A DNA stretch of 64,000 nt from Acholoe squamosa (lineage: Eukaryota > Annelida > Polychaeta > Phyllodocida > Polynoidae), in contig OX439040.1 of assembly GCA_949317995.1 (NCBI GenBank), positions 59,988,089-60,052,088 on the forward strand, in the 5' to 3' direction. Below are positions 1 to 12,187 of the stretch, in pieces (the stretch's first letter is position 1; each line of letters starts with the position of its first letter). A program made the translations under genes and the position numbers. Below the pieces are notes generated by a model. That model did not search any database and was not told the DNA's origin. It saw nothing but the letters and a program-made list of their open reading frames with translations.

Positions 1-1933
1 CACTTTGGTCTACTCACAATTTCCTGGATTCAATTCCCTCACAAAATGACATCTCCTGGTAAGCTTATACATCAATTCATCAATTGACATTACCAGGTGG
101 GTTTGCTTTCTCTTCTAGAGCTGTAGAACCACTTCTGACAACCATGTAATGAGTTGAAGGAAGAACCAAGACCTTACAATTCGGTGCCTCGTGCTAGACT
201 AAAGTTTATTCCCCTATTGTCACTCAACTTCCGGTCCTTAACATTCTACACACAAGATGGCACCAAGCGCATACGTTACAGTTTGGAGCATTGCAGACCT
301 ATCATCCGTGTTACGTGGCGTGTACAAACCTTGTGGAAGGATTCTGGTGTAGTATTCTGATGATGCATGAATATATTATCATAATGGCACAACCATGGCG
401 CCACAAACACATGAATATTCATAGACCTGATGCAATCACGCAGCTTATCGACTTGCCTATCTGTTCTCTGTATTAGTAGCTCTTATCTGTCAAAAGTGAA
501 AAAAAAGGCAAACCAATGCAAATGATATTATCCATGACCCTACAGCTATAAATTACACTTATTATCGCTCATATGGAGACCCAGACATCATGCACATCTA
601 AATGACAATGAAGCATGTTGGCTGGCTGATAATTGGGTTAATTGTTAAAAGATACTCCACACTAATAAATCTCAGCTAATTGACCTGCAGAACAATGGAT
701 AAGACTAGGGGATGGGGTTTGTAAGGTTATTTTAGGTTATTGACAGGGGGATAGCAGTGATTGACGGTATCAATTGGGAGATAGCAGGCAAGGCTCAAAA
801 TAGAAGGATCATTAGATAGATCTATAGACATATATCTTATTTGTTCGACGTTTATTTTGAACGTAGTATTGAAGCTAAATGGAAATGGGAATATGATTGT
901 ATCACGGAAAGAGGAGAGATGATAACCTATACTGTTTGGCCACTCCGCGAAAAGTAGCCCCCTTCATTAAACAAAAAACGCAAATAAAAGCATATGGTGT
1001 TAGGAATGCAGAACTTTGGTTATGAACCATGATAATATTCGCACGTTTCAAATGGTAATGATAGTTATACTAATAGAATGCTATTTCTATTCCCTAACCA
1101 CAATGCACATTTCTTAGATATTTAGCACAGTTCTGATTATTGAAGGAAAAAGAAAGATTAGATTAAAATCCTCCCTTGTCACTTTTCTCCATGCTAAGTG
1201 ATGATACACGCTACTTTGGAGAGACCATGAAATCTACTCTCCTCCCTTTTTGATGTCCTCTTTACATATTACAGAGCAACTTTCATGCGCTCAAATACTT
1301 TAAAAGCAATAGTAGAAAATACTAAAAGTTGCAACAAGGGAATCAATTAAGTTTCAATAGAATACACATTAAAACCTTTGCAAATCGGCGTTTTTGTAGA
1401 ACCTAACCTGATGCATCCACATATAATGTATATACATACTGGTGAGATTGTCCCCAGTGCTGCATTTATACATATTGGTAAGCTTTGCCTGTTTAATACG
1501 CTTCTATATGGAATTAGGATTAGTGTGGGTATTTACGATGAACATTGCTGTAAAGACACAGCATGGGTGGATTACTCAGAGGAGACCTGTAGGGGGTGTG
1601 ATTGAACTACAGTTCCAGTCCAAATTTAGCTGTGGGCCACAGCTTATGGGCCAAATGGTTATACCTAGGCCTCCCGATTACACATAATTAATAGGAAAGA
1701 ACCAATGCACAAAATGTATTGCATTTGGCATTTGGGAAAGATAACTTCACTGATACATCTGAAAAGGAGAGACCTCAAAAAAAGGTCGATGTACCCAAGG
1801 AGCATCTGTAGCAATTTTCTTTGAACTGGAATAAGATTACGGTATAACAGGTTTGTGCCACGACCAAGTATGTGCGTATGGATGACTAGTGGAAATATTA
1901 GACAGCTACAGTGTTCATAAAATTCAATAAGAC
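1..1933. other. Non-coding stretch, nothing recognised
   Basis: AT-rich intergenic DNA upstream of the glycosyltransferase gene. The reading frames here are short, mostly begin at non-ATG codons and resemble no protein I know. I see no RNA gene, clear transposon end or array. Regulatory sequence for the downstream gene may lie here, but nothing in the sequence marks it. Confidence 0.6.
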
Positions 1934-3358
1934 ATGCCACGTTCAAATTCCCATCCTCGGAGCTCTGGGTCAAGAACCTCTGGGCTCATTCACTTCCTTA
2001 TCTCCAGCCTATTAGTTTTTAGTGTGATATCCCTGAGCTTATTCTTAAAGGTTCATCATCGTAAACGTTTGGCCAAGGGCAAGGTAGGTGGAGGGTATGA
2101 AGGGAATAACAACGTCCCTTCTCACCTTCCCTCTCTGGCAGTTGCAGGATTCCTTGACAATCAGGCATTCATTGAGGCAAAGGGTCAGGGGATACTCATG
2201 TATTCTGCCTATTATGATGACAGATTACAGAGCCAGAATGGATCATTCATCAGGATCCTTGCATTGGCCCCAAAGAAAGAAAGGGGGTATGTATATTGCT
2301 ACTTCAGAATTGGGACTTCACAAAAACTGCAATGTTGTGGTTTAGCACACAGGAGTCAAATAAATACTCACAAGGGATTTATCCCACGCCATTTGTCTCA
2401 TATGGCAATGTTTTACATTTGCCAATGTGAAAATTTACCAGATGCTAACATCACTCCTATGTCAGCAACCATTCTTCCAATGCATTGTGCTTTTGTCCGG
2501 CCAACTTATGACATCATGAAGCCTGAACGCTGGGTCATTGTATTAGCGCCTAACCGAAAGCGGAACCCCGGAACAAAGAAAGTTAATGAACCCACCGAGT
2601 TCACTGTCTGCATATCACCAGTCAGATTAGGCTTGAGCTCATTCAGTGCCCTTTTACGAACACTAGAAACAAACCTTTTGTTTGGTGCCAATCGAGTTGT
2701 GATTTACAACTATAGTCTAGCAGCAGAGACAACACCCTTCCTCAAAAGCTACTTTGAAGAGGGTCATCTAGAAGTGGTCAACTGGCCATTACGGAGTATG
2801 TCGCGCCTCCTCAACGAAAGGAATGTGCACTACTATGGCCAGAACCTGGCCATCAATGACTGCCTCTACCGCTATATGGGCCTTACCAAGTACCTTATCA
2901 TCTCAGACCTTGATGAGATCATCGTGCCACACCGACATCAGTCCTGGAATGAATTAATAGCAGCCATTGACCACTCGCATATTGGATCCCACATATTCCT
3001 TCATGTGCAATTTGAATATAATGACGCTAAGGAACCACCATTGTATTACATGGATGCCTTCCTCCGAACAAAGCAGTATCTGCCCTTGAAGATTCGCTCG
3101 AAGATGGTGGTAAGGCCTGAGACAGTTGTAGCTATCGGGGTGCATGAGACCTTCAGTCTCTTACCTGGCTACAAACAGATGACTGTGGACCCCAATTTGG
3201 CCCTTCTGCACCATTACACAAATAAGATCAAGGGCAGAGAACCTTACAGAAGTTACATCAATGATACCAGGTTAAGAGAATTTAGAGACCAATTTAGGAC
3301 ACAGTTAAGCAACAGATTGAAACTAATGGGAAACTGGAAACTACCCTCTAAAACGTGA
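1934..3358 (+). CDS. Glycosyltransferase family 92 (DUF23)-like type II membrane protein
   Basis: A 474-aa uninterrupted protein starting at an ATG. It has a short basic N-terminus, one hydrophobic segment at about residues 18-38 (signal anchor) and a luminal domain, the layout of a Golgi type II glycosyltransferase. The catalytic half (about 225-440) has the GT92 pattern: CISPVRLGL, GANRVVIYNYS and the acidic DLDEIIVPH at about residue 325, expected to bind the metal and nucleotide sugar. Known GT92 members add galactose or related sugars to glycans; the exact acceptor here is unknown. The gene has no intron, and an AATAAA lies 36 bases after the stop. It could be a naturally intronless gene or an old retrocopy; no poly-A tail or flanking duplication is obvious. 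It is the only clear host gene in the window. Confidence 0.85.
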   Translation: MPRSNSHPRSSGSRTSGLIHFLISSLLVFSVISLSLFLKVHHRKRLAKGKVGGGYEGNNNVPSHLPSLAVAGFLDNQAFIEAKGQGILMYSAYYDDRLQSQNGSFIRILALAPKKERGYVYCYFRIGTSQKLQCCGLAHRSQINTHKGFIPRHLSHMAMFYICQCENLPDANITPMSATILPMHCAFVRPTYDIMKPERWVIVLAPNRKRNPGTKKVNEPTEFTVCISPVRLGLSSFSALLRTLETNLLFGANRVVIYNYSLAAETTPFLKSYFEEGHLEVVNWPLRSMSRLLNERNVHYYGQNLAINDCLYRYMGLTKYLIISDLDEIIVPHRHQSWNELIAAIDHSHIGSHIFLHVQFEYNDAKEPPLYYMDAFLRTKQYLPLKIRSKMVVRPETVVAIGVHETFSLLPGYKQMTVDPNLALLHHYTNKIKGREPYRSYINDTRLREFRDQFRTQLSNRLKLMGNWKLPSKT

Positions 3359-3393
3359 CTGGGTGTCTATAAGCTTGTGTCCTTTGAGTACTC

Positions 3394-3399
3394 AATAAA
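3394..3399 (+). promoter_or_regulatory. Polyadenylation signal of the GT92-like gene
   Basis: AATAAA lies 36 bases downstream of the glycosyltransferase stop codon, on the same strand, at a normal distance for a short 3' UTR. Confidence 0.55.
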
Positions 3400-3929
3400 G
3401 AACAAATACGCTTATGTGACATATCTCATTTTGACATGATAAGCTACAGATTGTTTATTGATTCTAATATGTTTATGTGTCATGTTAAAAATTAGAGATC
3501 GTAATTTAAAACAACTTGCATTATGCACAAATTAGGGATATAATGATTATTGCTATTATTTGACTATTGTGCAAAAAGTGAGAGCTCCAGGTCTAGATGT
3601 GCCAAGGCATCGGAAAAAGATATTATTCCTGTACAGTATTTGATAAATCGTGTGTCATTGAAATCTCATGTTGACGGCTTTCCAAGTAGATCCATAAGTA
3701 AGTTCTACTTTCCAGTCACTGGGAAACCATACAGACAGCTGTCTCACGTTGTAACAAAAGTACTGATAGCCACAGAATACTAAGACTTTCTTGGCAGTCA
3801 GATCGCCTATATAACTCATTTGCAATGTCAGAAGCATGTCAGAATATTCTGACTGTGCACAAAGGATAACAGAAGGTGCATCATATTTCATTGGATGTAT
3901 AACCCATGGTTACAAGGTTTCCTAGAAAC
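3400..3929. other. Intergenic, nothing recognised
   Basis: AT-rich sequence between the glycosyltransferase gene and the duplicated segment. The small frames on both strands have no recognisable content. Confidence 0.5.
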
Positions 3930-5100
3930 ATCAAGACTTGAGGTGATCTGTCATTTTCATTGGAAAGAACTGCAGGGTTGGAGTTCATGGCACAGTGTCA
4001 GTGGATTCTCTAAGCCATATCAGTGGATCAATGATATGTTGTTTTCTGCCTAGTCTGTAACTGCACTGCTTCTAGAACACTCCTGCTGACAGCAATGATC
4101 ATACACATAGTCACTAGTCTTATGTAGTTCTAAGGTATGGTTTGGTCTAGTCAGCCTTGTATAAGCAGAGGCTCCTAGATGATATTTTTTTCATACACTA
4201 GAATGTAAGGCACAAATCATAAGCACATGTCTGATTTGGATATCCAGTCAGTCACTAATCTCTAAATATATTTATTTGACTAATGGACTTGTATGTGTGT
4301 GTGATGAAGTATTAAACCATTCCGTGATCCGAAATTTCTATTGGGAGTAACCTCAAGCTAATCCAGATACACAATAAATAGTTTGGTGTAAATGCAATTT
4401 ATTTATACAGCACTCTAAAGGATCTCTCCATCACAATGACATCCACCAAAAGCATTCACTACATTCTACAATTTATCTGAGTTGTACAAGCCCCAAGTTC
4501 AATTTAAGGGCAGCTTTGGATAGATATAGATGCACAATCAATAAAATTAAATCATTAATGACCCCCCCCATCATGGTCTATTAGGTTAATGGGCATAAAG
4601 TGGACAGTAATTAGGTTGTTGTGTATAAAGTAAGGTGAGTCCAGGTGTGCTGTACAGGTGATTAATCCCAATTAGTCCCCACTGCAGTCTCCAAATACAA
4701 ATGGCATATGTCAGCACAGATAGAAGTAAATCTGTTCAGGAACCAGCATCATTTTGAGAAAGTGATTCTCTGGTGGTAAGAGCAAATCTAATTAGCTGGG
4801 CATTCTCCTTTGTTAACGTGGCTGGCGGAGAGGTTTCAATTACAGGTTTTGCATAATAGATAATGGGGTGTTCTGTATTGGGGTTATCAATGAATAAGAT
4901 ACTGATTCAGCTTAGTCCTTTAGGGATGGCAAGAGGCAAATTTCAAAAGGGCCATGCAGTGCTGCAAGTAGGCCATGGGCACTGAATTAACAAATGGAGA
5001 GATTAAGCTTTGCAGTGCCCTCATTATGCTTGAACACGTCATGGGCGAGTTACACACCATGGCAGCATTCATGCATCATAACAAGAAATGGCAAATAGCA
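3930..5100 (+). repeat. Duplicated segment, copy A
   Basis: This roughly 1.2 kb stretch recurs diverged, in the same order and orientation, at about 5630-7980. Shared landmarks include TTGAGGTGATCT near the start, the block around 4430-4480 (ACATCCACCAAAAGCAT), the stretch 4680-4735 (TGGCATATGTCAGCACAGAT) and the end GCAGTGCCCTCAT near 5013. It is non-coding. Either it is an ancient tandem duplication or two copies of one long repeat family. Boundaries are approximate. Confidence 0.7.
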
Positions 5101-5180
5101 CTAAAGAGCTATGTGGCCTTTCGATGTTTAGTGTTCAGCCAAACTTTCATTGATCAGGTTTCCATATCTGTGTGCTGAGA

Positions 5181-5629
5181 CTGCACAACAGAAAACTGCA
5201 GTGTAGCTCTTTTTCAGGCTTGCTTGATGAGTTGCTCTATTGCGGCCTTTTGTAGCTGCACAAATTCATTTTTCCTTCCATATTTTGTATTCAAATGAAC
5301 ACTACTTATCAGATTAGATATTTAGGAAATTGACCGTTTAAGGAATTGTGGCAAGTAAAGTACTGCAGGAATCATAGGCTTTCTATGATACAGAACATTT
5401 CTCACTAATGATTGAATTTGAAATACAAGTAGCCCTTTTGATAATTGTTGTTTCATATTTCAATGAACTTACTAGACTGCACATAAATCAGTTTGATAAG
5501 CACATTGATCTCCTACAATCTATTTCCTCTACTTCATCCCATGTGCCCTGTTATATTGCCGTCATGATGCATGAATACAACCTTGGAGAGTAACTAACTA
5601 ATACAGCATTCTTGCAGCATGCTGACCTC
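5181..5629. other. Intergenic, nothing recognised
   Basis: Sequence between the two copies of the duplicated segment. I see no gene or clear repeat. Confidence 0.4.
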
Positions 5630-6296
5630 CAGGAGTTCAGGATTGAGGTGATCTTCTTTTTTCACTGAAGGGTATTGCTTGTGTGCGGCTTATTACACAG
5701 TGTCAGCAGATCTTCTAGACCTGATCATTACCCAAGCCTTATGAGTGCAGAGATAACATGTTGTTTTCTGCCTAGTCTGTACCTGTAGTGTACACACCTG
5801 TTGACAGTAATGATCATATCCCCAGTAGTCTTGTTCACTCCTTATAAGATATAGTATGGGCATGGAAAGCAGGGTGGACAGGGGGGACATGTTCCCCCCC
5901 CCCTCCACTTTTTGCCAACTCCTCGAAAGGTCAAAACTAAAAGGTCAAGCAAAGGGAGGTCAAAAATTGCAGAAAACCCCCCTGGTCCCACCCGCTCTGA
6001 AACTGCTTCCCACGCCCCTGTATAGTTGTTCTAAGGTCTGGTTTGGTTATCCGCTTTTACTTTAAGCACAACAATAGAGAGTCGTTAAAATGATCCATCA
6101 GAGACTAGAAATATAAGGCCCATACCATACACACAGATCTAGTATAAACATATGTATGTATAGGACTAATATACTTGTGTGTTATGAAGTATAAGTCTGT
6201 TCCATGATACAAAATTCCCATTAGGAGTAACCACAAACCGACCTAGATACATGATAAACATTTTGGCGTAAAAGCAATTTCATTGAATAGTGAACA

Positions 6297-6412
6297 GGTA
6301 ATCAATGGATAATTCATGACGCGTGTGTGTTAGTGAAGGATAATTACACGAGGGCGTAGCCCGAGTGTAATTAGCCTTTGATAACACACACAAGTCCATT
6401 GACTACTTATTT
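6297..6412. mobile_element. Short hairpin (MITE-like) element
   Basis: The left part (GTGTGTGTTAGTGAAGGATA onward) is an imperfect reverse complement of the right part (GCCTTTGATAACACACACAA onward). They meet at a tight stem formed by TAATTACAC at 6341 and GTGTAATTA ending at 6373. The whole forms one hairpin of about 115 bases. It has no coding capacity and looks like a non-autonomous terminal-inverted-repeat element. No target duplication could be fixed with confidence. Confidence 0.55.
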
Positions 6413-6492
6413 ATACCACAAAACCAATAAATTAGCCTTTGATAACACACACAAGTCCATTGACTACTTATTTATACCACAAACCCAATAAA
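6371..6492 (+). repeat. Two-copy 61-bp tandem duplication
   Basis: A unit starting TTAGCCTTTGATAACACACA at 6371 recurs at 6432 nearly unchanged, giving a 61-bp period. It duplicates the right arm of the hairpin element just upstream. Confidence 0.8.
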
Positions 6493-6579
6493 TAATCAAT
6501 AGAATACCAATAAATTCAAGTTGAAAACAAAAATTATTCCCCTCCCCGGGACTCTAAGCCAGCCATAGTGTGTGTACAC

Positions 6580-6900
6580 AGGTACATACACCTTGTCGCC
6601 CGGCAGCAGACAGCGACAGCGCCCATCTCGGCTAGGCTTGGCAGCGGCACACGGCGAAAAATAGTGTTTGTACACGATTGGTACGTACACCTCATCGCCT
6701 GGCAGCGGACAGCGACAGCCCCCGTCTCGGCTTGCTTTGAATGATTGAATGAATGCGTCTCGCGGTTATAAATATATGTACACGATCAGTACATACACCT
6801 CGTCGCCCGGCAGCGGACAGTTAAAGCTTTGAATGCGTCTCGCGGTTATGTTTGTGTATAATACACCTCGTCACCCGTCACCGGACAGCTCCAGCGCACA
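6580..6900. repeat. Degenerate GC-rich repeats
   Basis: Four related blocks containing variants of TACACCTCGTCGCCCGGCAG lie at about 6585, 6680, 6790 and 6855, separated by partly shared sequence (CTCGCGGTTAT, ACACGGCGAAAAA). GC content is far above the surroundings. They belong to the insertion that splits the duplicated segment. Confidence 0.6.
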
Positions 6901-6907
6901 CGGCGAA

Positions 6908-6990
6908 AAAAGATGCGCCCGGACCGAGACTCGATCCGCCTACCTCTGATGGCTGAGCGCAATGCGCTACCCACTAGACCACCGCGTCTC
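6908..6990 (-). repeat. tRNA-like sequence (SINE head or degenerate tRNA)
   Basis: On the minus strand there is a box A match (TGGTCTAGTGGGTAGCGC) followed about 35 bases later by a box B-like GGATCGAGTCTC, the spacing of an internal RNA polymerase III promoter. The T-arm stem does not pair properly and the acceptor stem is poor, so I do not call it a functional tRNA gene. Confidence 0.5.
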
Positions 6991-7124
6991 TTCCTTCAGC
7001 GGCCGTCTCGGCTTGGCTATGTTTAATGCGTCCCGCGGTTATGGTAGTGGACAGCCCGCAGTCATTGCCTTCCCGGGCTTTGTATCATATCGAGAAGTGG
7101 TTCGAACCAAGCATTTCTCGTCAG

Positions 7125-7200
7125 TCCCTGTGGCACAGTGCATAGGGAGTTGAATTTGGGATGTGAGACTGTAGGTTTGAGCCCTGCCTTGGCCTTGAAA
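7125..7200 (+). repeat. tRNA-derived SINE fragment
   Basis: The plus strand has a box A-like TGGCACAGTGC near 7131 and a box B-like GGTTTGAGCCC near 7173, spaced as in a tRNA. The sequence between does not fold as a complete tRNA. It lies in the insertion within copy B, 140 bases from the tRNA-like sequence on the other strand. Confidence 0.5.
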
Positions 7201-7980
7201 ATTTTGTGGGTTTTAACATGTAACATATGACATGGAAGGACATGAGAGGCGTGCGGATTATCCATGGATAACCGCATGCCTTCCAAAATTCATGCTACAG
7301 CATTCATGCTGTGCAATATCGACAGGTATGTGCATGGGAAAATCAAGCAAAAAGCACTGAGAAACCCAGAAATCGTGGTATAAAACTCTATAATGATGAA
7401 CTATCCATCCCACTGATATCCACCAAAAGCATCAACTATAATCTGCAATTCATCTAGTCTGAACAAGACTGAGGTAAAGTTTGATTTAAGGAGAGCTATG
7501 GGTAAATATAGATGCACAATCAATATTTCTAAATCGTTAATGACCCCCATCATGGTCTATTAGGTTCATGGGCATAAAGCGGACAGTAATTAGGTGCGCA
7601 GTACAGGTGATTAATCCCAATTAGTTCCCACTGCAGTTTCCAAATACAAATGGCATATGTCAGCACAGATAGAAGTAAACCTAGACAGGTCTCAGTATCA
7701 ATTTGAGAAAATGATTCTCCAGTGGTAAGAGCAACTCCAATTAGTTTGGTTTTATTTTCTCTGTTAGAGAGAGAGGTTTCAATTACAGGTTTTGCATTAT
7801 TAGATAATGGGGTGTTCTGTATCTGAGTTGAGGCTGTCCAATGAATAATATATTGATTCAGTTTAGTCCTTTAGGGATGACATGATTCCCCAAGAGGCTA
7901 CAGTGCTGGCAAGCAGGTTATGAGCACTGCATTAATGCATGGAGTGAATGAACTTGACAGTGCCCTCATGATACTTAACC

Positions 7981-8767
7981 CTTTGAGGGCAGAGCAAAAA
8001 TGGTTGTCCTGGCCATGGGGACGGTCCCTGAAAAAAGTAAAGTTCCTAGAGGACCATCATTTGTGAAATTCGAGAACTGTAATTTAAACTGAAAAAAAAA
8101 TCCTGATATGAAAACTGAAGTAAAGATATTTGAAGTGCTTACTTCCTTTGTAAGGAGGTGCGGCGTGGGCGTACCAACCACAACCATAACCACCTCCTCC
8201 AAGGCTGTTATTTACGAAATCTGAGAGGTGCCCCCAAAAGTTAGACTGGCCTCCTCTCACTTGGAAACTTAATGCAAGTTTTCTGTTTTTGTTGATTTCT
8301 TTTCAAGGTGTATATCATATAGGATGTGATTAGTTAGACCTGGGAACAATATCGAGCTAAAATTTAATGGTCGACCATTTACTTGTAGACTTTGGTATAC
8401 CTTGTTACCTGAAGAACAACAGAAGGATAACAGGAGTTCAGTCAATTTTATTTTCTGATGGTTTGCATATCAACAAAATCAAAATCAAAAAGAGTTATAA
8501 GAGAGAGCTGGGCCTGAACGATATTAATACGGCCTAAATTCCCAAAATTCCATGCCTTTGATAGCGTTTTCTTCTGTATTCTGGAGATCCATGTTAAATA
8601 TTGTATTTCATGATATATTTACTTTAGGGTCAATGTCTTTTTGGATCTAAGTATGAGTTGGAGTGGCATCGCTTTGAAGGATTAAGTACAAGGATAAGTA
8701 CAACTTATCGCATCATCTTGTCCAGCCCATTACAGAGGTGTAGTGCTTAATCTGTTCAAATGTTAAT
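7981..8767. other. Intergenic, nothing recognised
   Basis: AT-rich DNA between the duplicated segment and the Harbinger element. I see no gene and no repeat structure. Confidence 0.5.
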
Positions 8768-9164
8768 GGCCGTATTCAACCGAAACCAATTCTTGGCCGA
8801 TAGTCCATCTCTGATGCATTTCCAATGCATCGGCGACAGAAGTTGATGATCGGAGACGATCGGACCCAAATCGGGTGGAAATTGGGTATCATCGGCCAAG
8901 AATCGGGTGCAGTGGAAGAGGTCCTGAAAAAAATCGGAGACCATCGGAAACACGTCGGGAATGCATCGGGAACGATCGCTGACGGTTTCACTTTGGACCC
9001 AATTTTTTCTATTCAGACAGAAAAAATCGGCCAGGAATCGTTTCTTTCTTTTGTTGCCCGGCAATTTTAGTTTGCGGGGAAGGTGGTAGGGGGGCGTATG
9101 CATCGCTGATCACATAGAAATCACGTGACCTGCAGTTTGGCCGTACAAGAGGAAAACATCCAAG

Positions 9165-11443
9165 ATGGCTCCACGGCGTGCAACTAAGCGTAAAACGCAA
9201 AGAAAATCCGAAAATACCACAAGGGAAGAGGGGAATGAGGGGCAAGAGTCTCAGGATACCTCGAGGAAGGGACAGGGCACACGTTTCACGGCAAGAGGTA
9301 GGCTGAGGCTTGAAATAACAAAGGAAGATGAAGAATCTGCGAGACGTCTTCTCGCCGGTACCGGTAGTAACGAAAAATCCGGGGTTGTTGAGCAGTACAA
9401 TGAAGATGACGACAATGAACCCCAAGACCTTAGTTGCACACCTTCCACCCATTCCAGGGGAGACTATTCTGACTCCAAAGGTCCCTACTAGGTGGTAGCT
9501 GCCTAACCAAGAGAAAACTCATCCCCGATGGCGATGAAAACAAAGATGAAGACGGAGATGAAGACGAAGAAGGCAGTCCTCGTGCTGCCAAGTCTCTTAA
9601 GGGCCCCCCTACCTCTGCAGGTACAGAAATAATTATTGATCATGATGAGGATGATCCCTGGTATCTGGACCCCGACTATGAATTACAGGAATTTTCAGGG
9701 GACAAAGAAGAAGAAGAAGACGAGCCCCTCCCTACTATAAAGCCACCCAAAAAGAAGAGACCTGTAGCCCCCACAAACTTCGACATGACTAAACGAAAAA
9801 CCCAGGAGGGGGCCAAGGTCACCAAGGTCACTGCTAAGACGACTGCCACCCATGACACTCCTAAGAAGACTGTCAACGAGGTTACTCCTTAAAAGACTGT
9901 CAGCCAGGTTACTCCTAAAAAGACTATAGGTCAGTTAAAGTCCAGACCAACTGCCCCTGGAAGTGGCCGACAGTACTTCAAAGACAATGCGGTATTGGAG
10001 AGGTTGTGTGAACTATGGGAGGCTGTTCCGTACCTGTACGACAAAAATCACAATCTGTATAAGGACCGGACAGCAAGGTGGGCCGCGTTAGGAATACCAG
10101 GATTTAGAGATACCAGGTAATTTATTCCACATTTTCAAGAAAATAAAAAAATATATATCATTTTAATCCTAGACACAAATAATTCAAATTGTCCTGGACA
10201 ACAGAAAACATCCAAGATGAAAAAGGGTGAAATAATTCTGATTAAAAGATAGATTTAGAAAACAGCTTTGCTTCATGTCTATAGCCACTTGCTCTTGTAT
10301 TTAAAACAAATCTGAATTAAAATGAAAATAAAAAAAAATCTTTTTTTTCCAGCCTTCTTTGTCAACACAAGGATGAATTCGTTAAGGACAGACTATCAAA
10401 AAATAGTCTCAGGGAAGGTGAAGTCGGGCTCTCCGGCAGCCGACCGGAAGCTCCCATACAAGAAAGAGTTGATTAAGCGGCTTTGCTTCTTCTTGGATCC
10501 GTATTGCAAGAAGCATAACTAAGCATAACTAACTACAGAAAGGTAAGTTCTCCGCTGCCTTTCCTGCATCCAAAGAAAAATTTCTCCCAAGATTTCAAGA
10601 TACCATAATCTTCACGCTCCTCTCAATTGAATATCCTTGATTTTTACCTATGGCCAATGGTGCTTGCAATGGAATGAAATTCTAAAAAAAAAATCCCAAA
10701 TAAAATAATCCCCAACAAAAAAAAATCCCAAATAAAATAATCCCAAACAAAATAAACACCCCCAAAAAATTTGATTATTCTCTGCTCATTTACTGTCCCC
10801 CCTTTCTTGTTTTTTCAAGCAAACCCAGGTAGAGGAGGAATCACAAGAACAGGAGTCTGACAATGAGGACCAGGACAAGGACCGTGACGAGGAGGAAAAC
10901 TTGGAGCCTGAAGAAGGAGGGTTGGAGGAAGCCGATGTAATCCCAGATGAATACGAAGAAGAAGCTGTTTCATCCAGGACGCGTAGTTCTCCCAACAAAC
11001 AGAACCTTGGCAAATCTAAGACCCCCCCCCCTCTTCTGGCAAGGGGAAAGGTTCGGGAAAAAGCTCTACTAAAAAGGCAACTCCTGAAGCTACCCCTAAA
11101 CCCCCCCCCCCAGAAGGGCTGGCAGCACAGGCAGTTCGACCAAACAGCTTTCCTCCTCCTCTGACGGCCGGAGGACTTACAGCACAGATTACCTGCATGA
11201 CAAAGATAAATTCTATGCAAATGATGAGGAGTTTTCCAATGAATATTTCAGAAACAAGGAGCCTCAGCATCTCCGTGAAAAAAAAACAAGACTGTGGCGG
11301 AGGTCCTTGAAAATCGAGAGCAATATTTTGAAAAGTTCACCAACTCTGTGGTAGAGCTGACCCAGCTTGCTGCAGCACACCATGCTCAGCCCCCTCCAGC
11401 TCCTCCAGTGGCAGCACCTGAGATGGAGGACTCCCAAGTTTAA
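9165..11443 (+). pseudogene. Harbinger MADF/Myb-like accessory gene, decayed
   Basis: In PIF/Harbinger elements this second protein binds DNA and helps the transposase enter the nucleus and find the ends. Here it starts with a basic segment at 9165 and has a long acidic stretch. The MADF core is split over two exons: about 9960-10117, containing ERLCELWEAVPYLYD and a GT donor at 10118, and about 10352-10520, containing PYKKELIKRLCFFLDPYC. An acidic third part (about 10820 on) ends at a TAA at 11441. The frame is broken by a stop near 9490 with a shift in frame, a TAA at 9890 inside a VTPKKT repeat, and further shifts near 11030-11290 at homopolymers. It is very likely non-functional. Confidence 0.75.
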
Positions 11444-12187
11444 GCTACACGTGCACAGCTTGGCTTTAGATGCTGTGAATGGGGATTGGGTCCCATAAGA
11501 CATAGTAAAAAACTGTTTTGCTCGCGACGTTTGTACTTAAAAGTATCCCACATTTGTAGTTAAGTTATATATCCCAGACATATCTTAGATTTTTAGGATA
11601 ATCCCAGCGCTGATGTTAACCAAGATTCTGTTTACTGTAAAGTGCACTTGACTCAAAAGACTTGATATTACCTTTTGCTATGTTCAGTTGTGGTGTATAA
11701 AAAACAAATATGCGACAATCATTTTTCATGAACCATATCTCATTACAGCAAGGACTGAAGACAAAGGCTTGCAGAACCATTTTATGTAAGCTGCTTTGTA
11801 GTTACTTGTAGTAGGCGATTACCTCATGAAAAAGGAAAATAGTTTTTTATTTCAAGGAGAACCAAAGTGCCTTCTGGTTGTCATGGTAACAGACTTGACC
11901 ACTTTATTTCTAGTTTACTACATGGTTACATATTATATCAAAGTTAAAAGTTGCTTCGTCTGGTTAAGAGATCATAAAAGTTAAAAGTTCATCCGCTGTG
12001 GTGTGTTCAATAAAAAGAGGTTTCTAGTTTTCTAATTAATTCTTGCCTTGACTTTTGATAACATTTATATACTCCATAAAACAGAAAACAATACATGTCG
12101 CTCATAAACCCAAAAGTCCTCATCGCAGATTTGTTTGTCCCAGACAAAATTATCTGGAACGTTTTTTGTCAGAGATTAGTGAACAGT

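Larger units (their letters stand above)
5630..7980 (+). repeat. Duplicated segment, copy B, split by a 1.1 kb insertion
   Basis: This is the second copy of the segment at 3930-5100. The two line up from about 5630 to 6285 and again from about 7400 to 7980. The block between has no counterpart in copy A, so it was inserted after the duplication, or lost from A. Divergence is noticeable (scattered substitutions and small indels), so the duplication is not recent. Confidence 0.7.

Noticed and set aside
6908-6990. Functional tRNA gene on the minus strand
   Set aside because: Boxes A and B are present, but the T stem and acceptor stem do not pair. It is better read as a SINE or tRNA relic.
9009-9452. 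147-codon minus-strand frame with hydrophobic stretches
   Set aside because: It is antisense to the start of the Harbinger MADF gene and overlaps another frame. No similarity seen.
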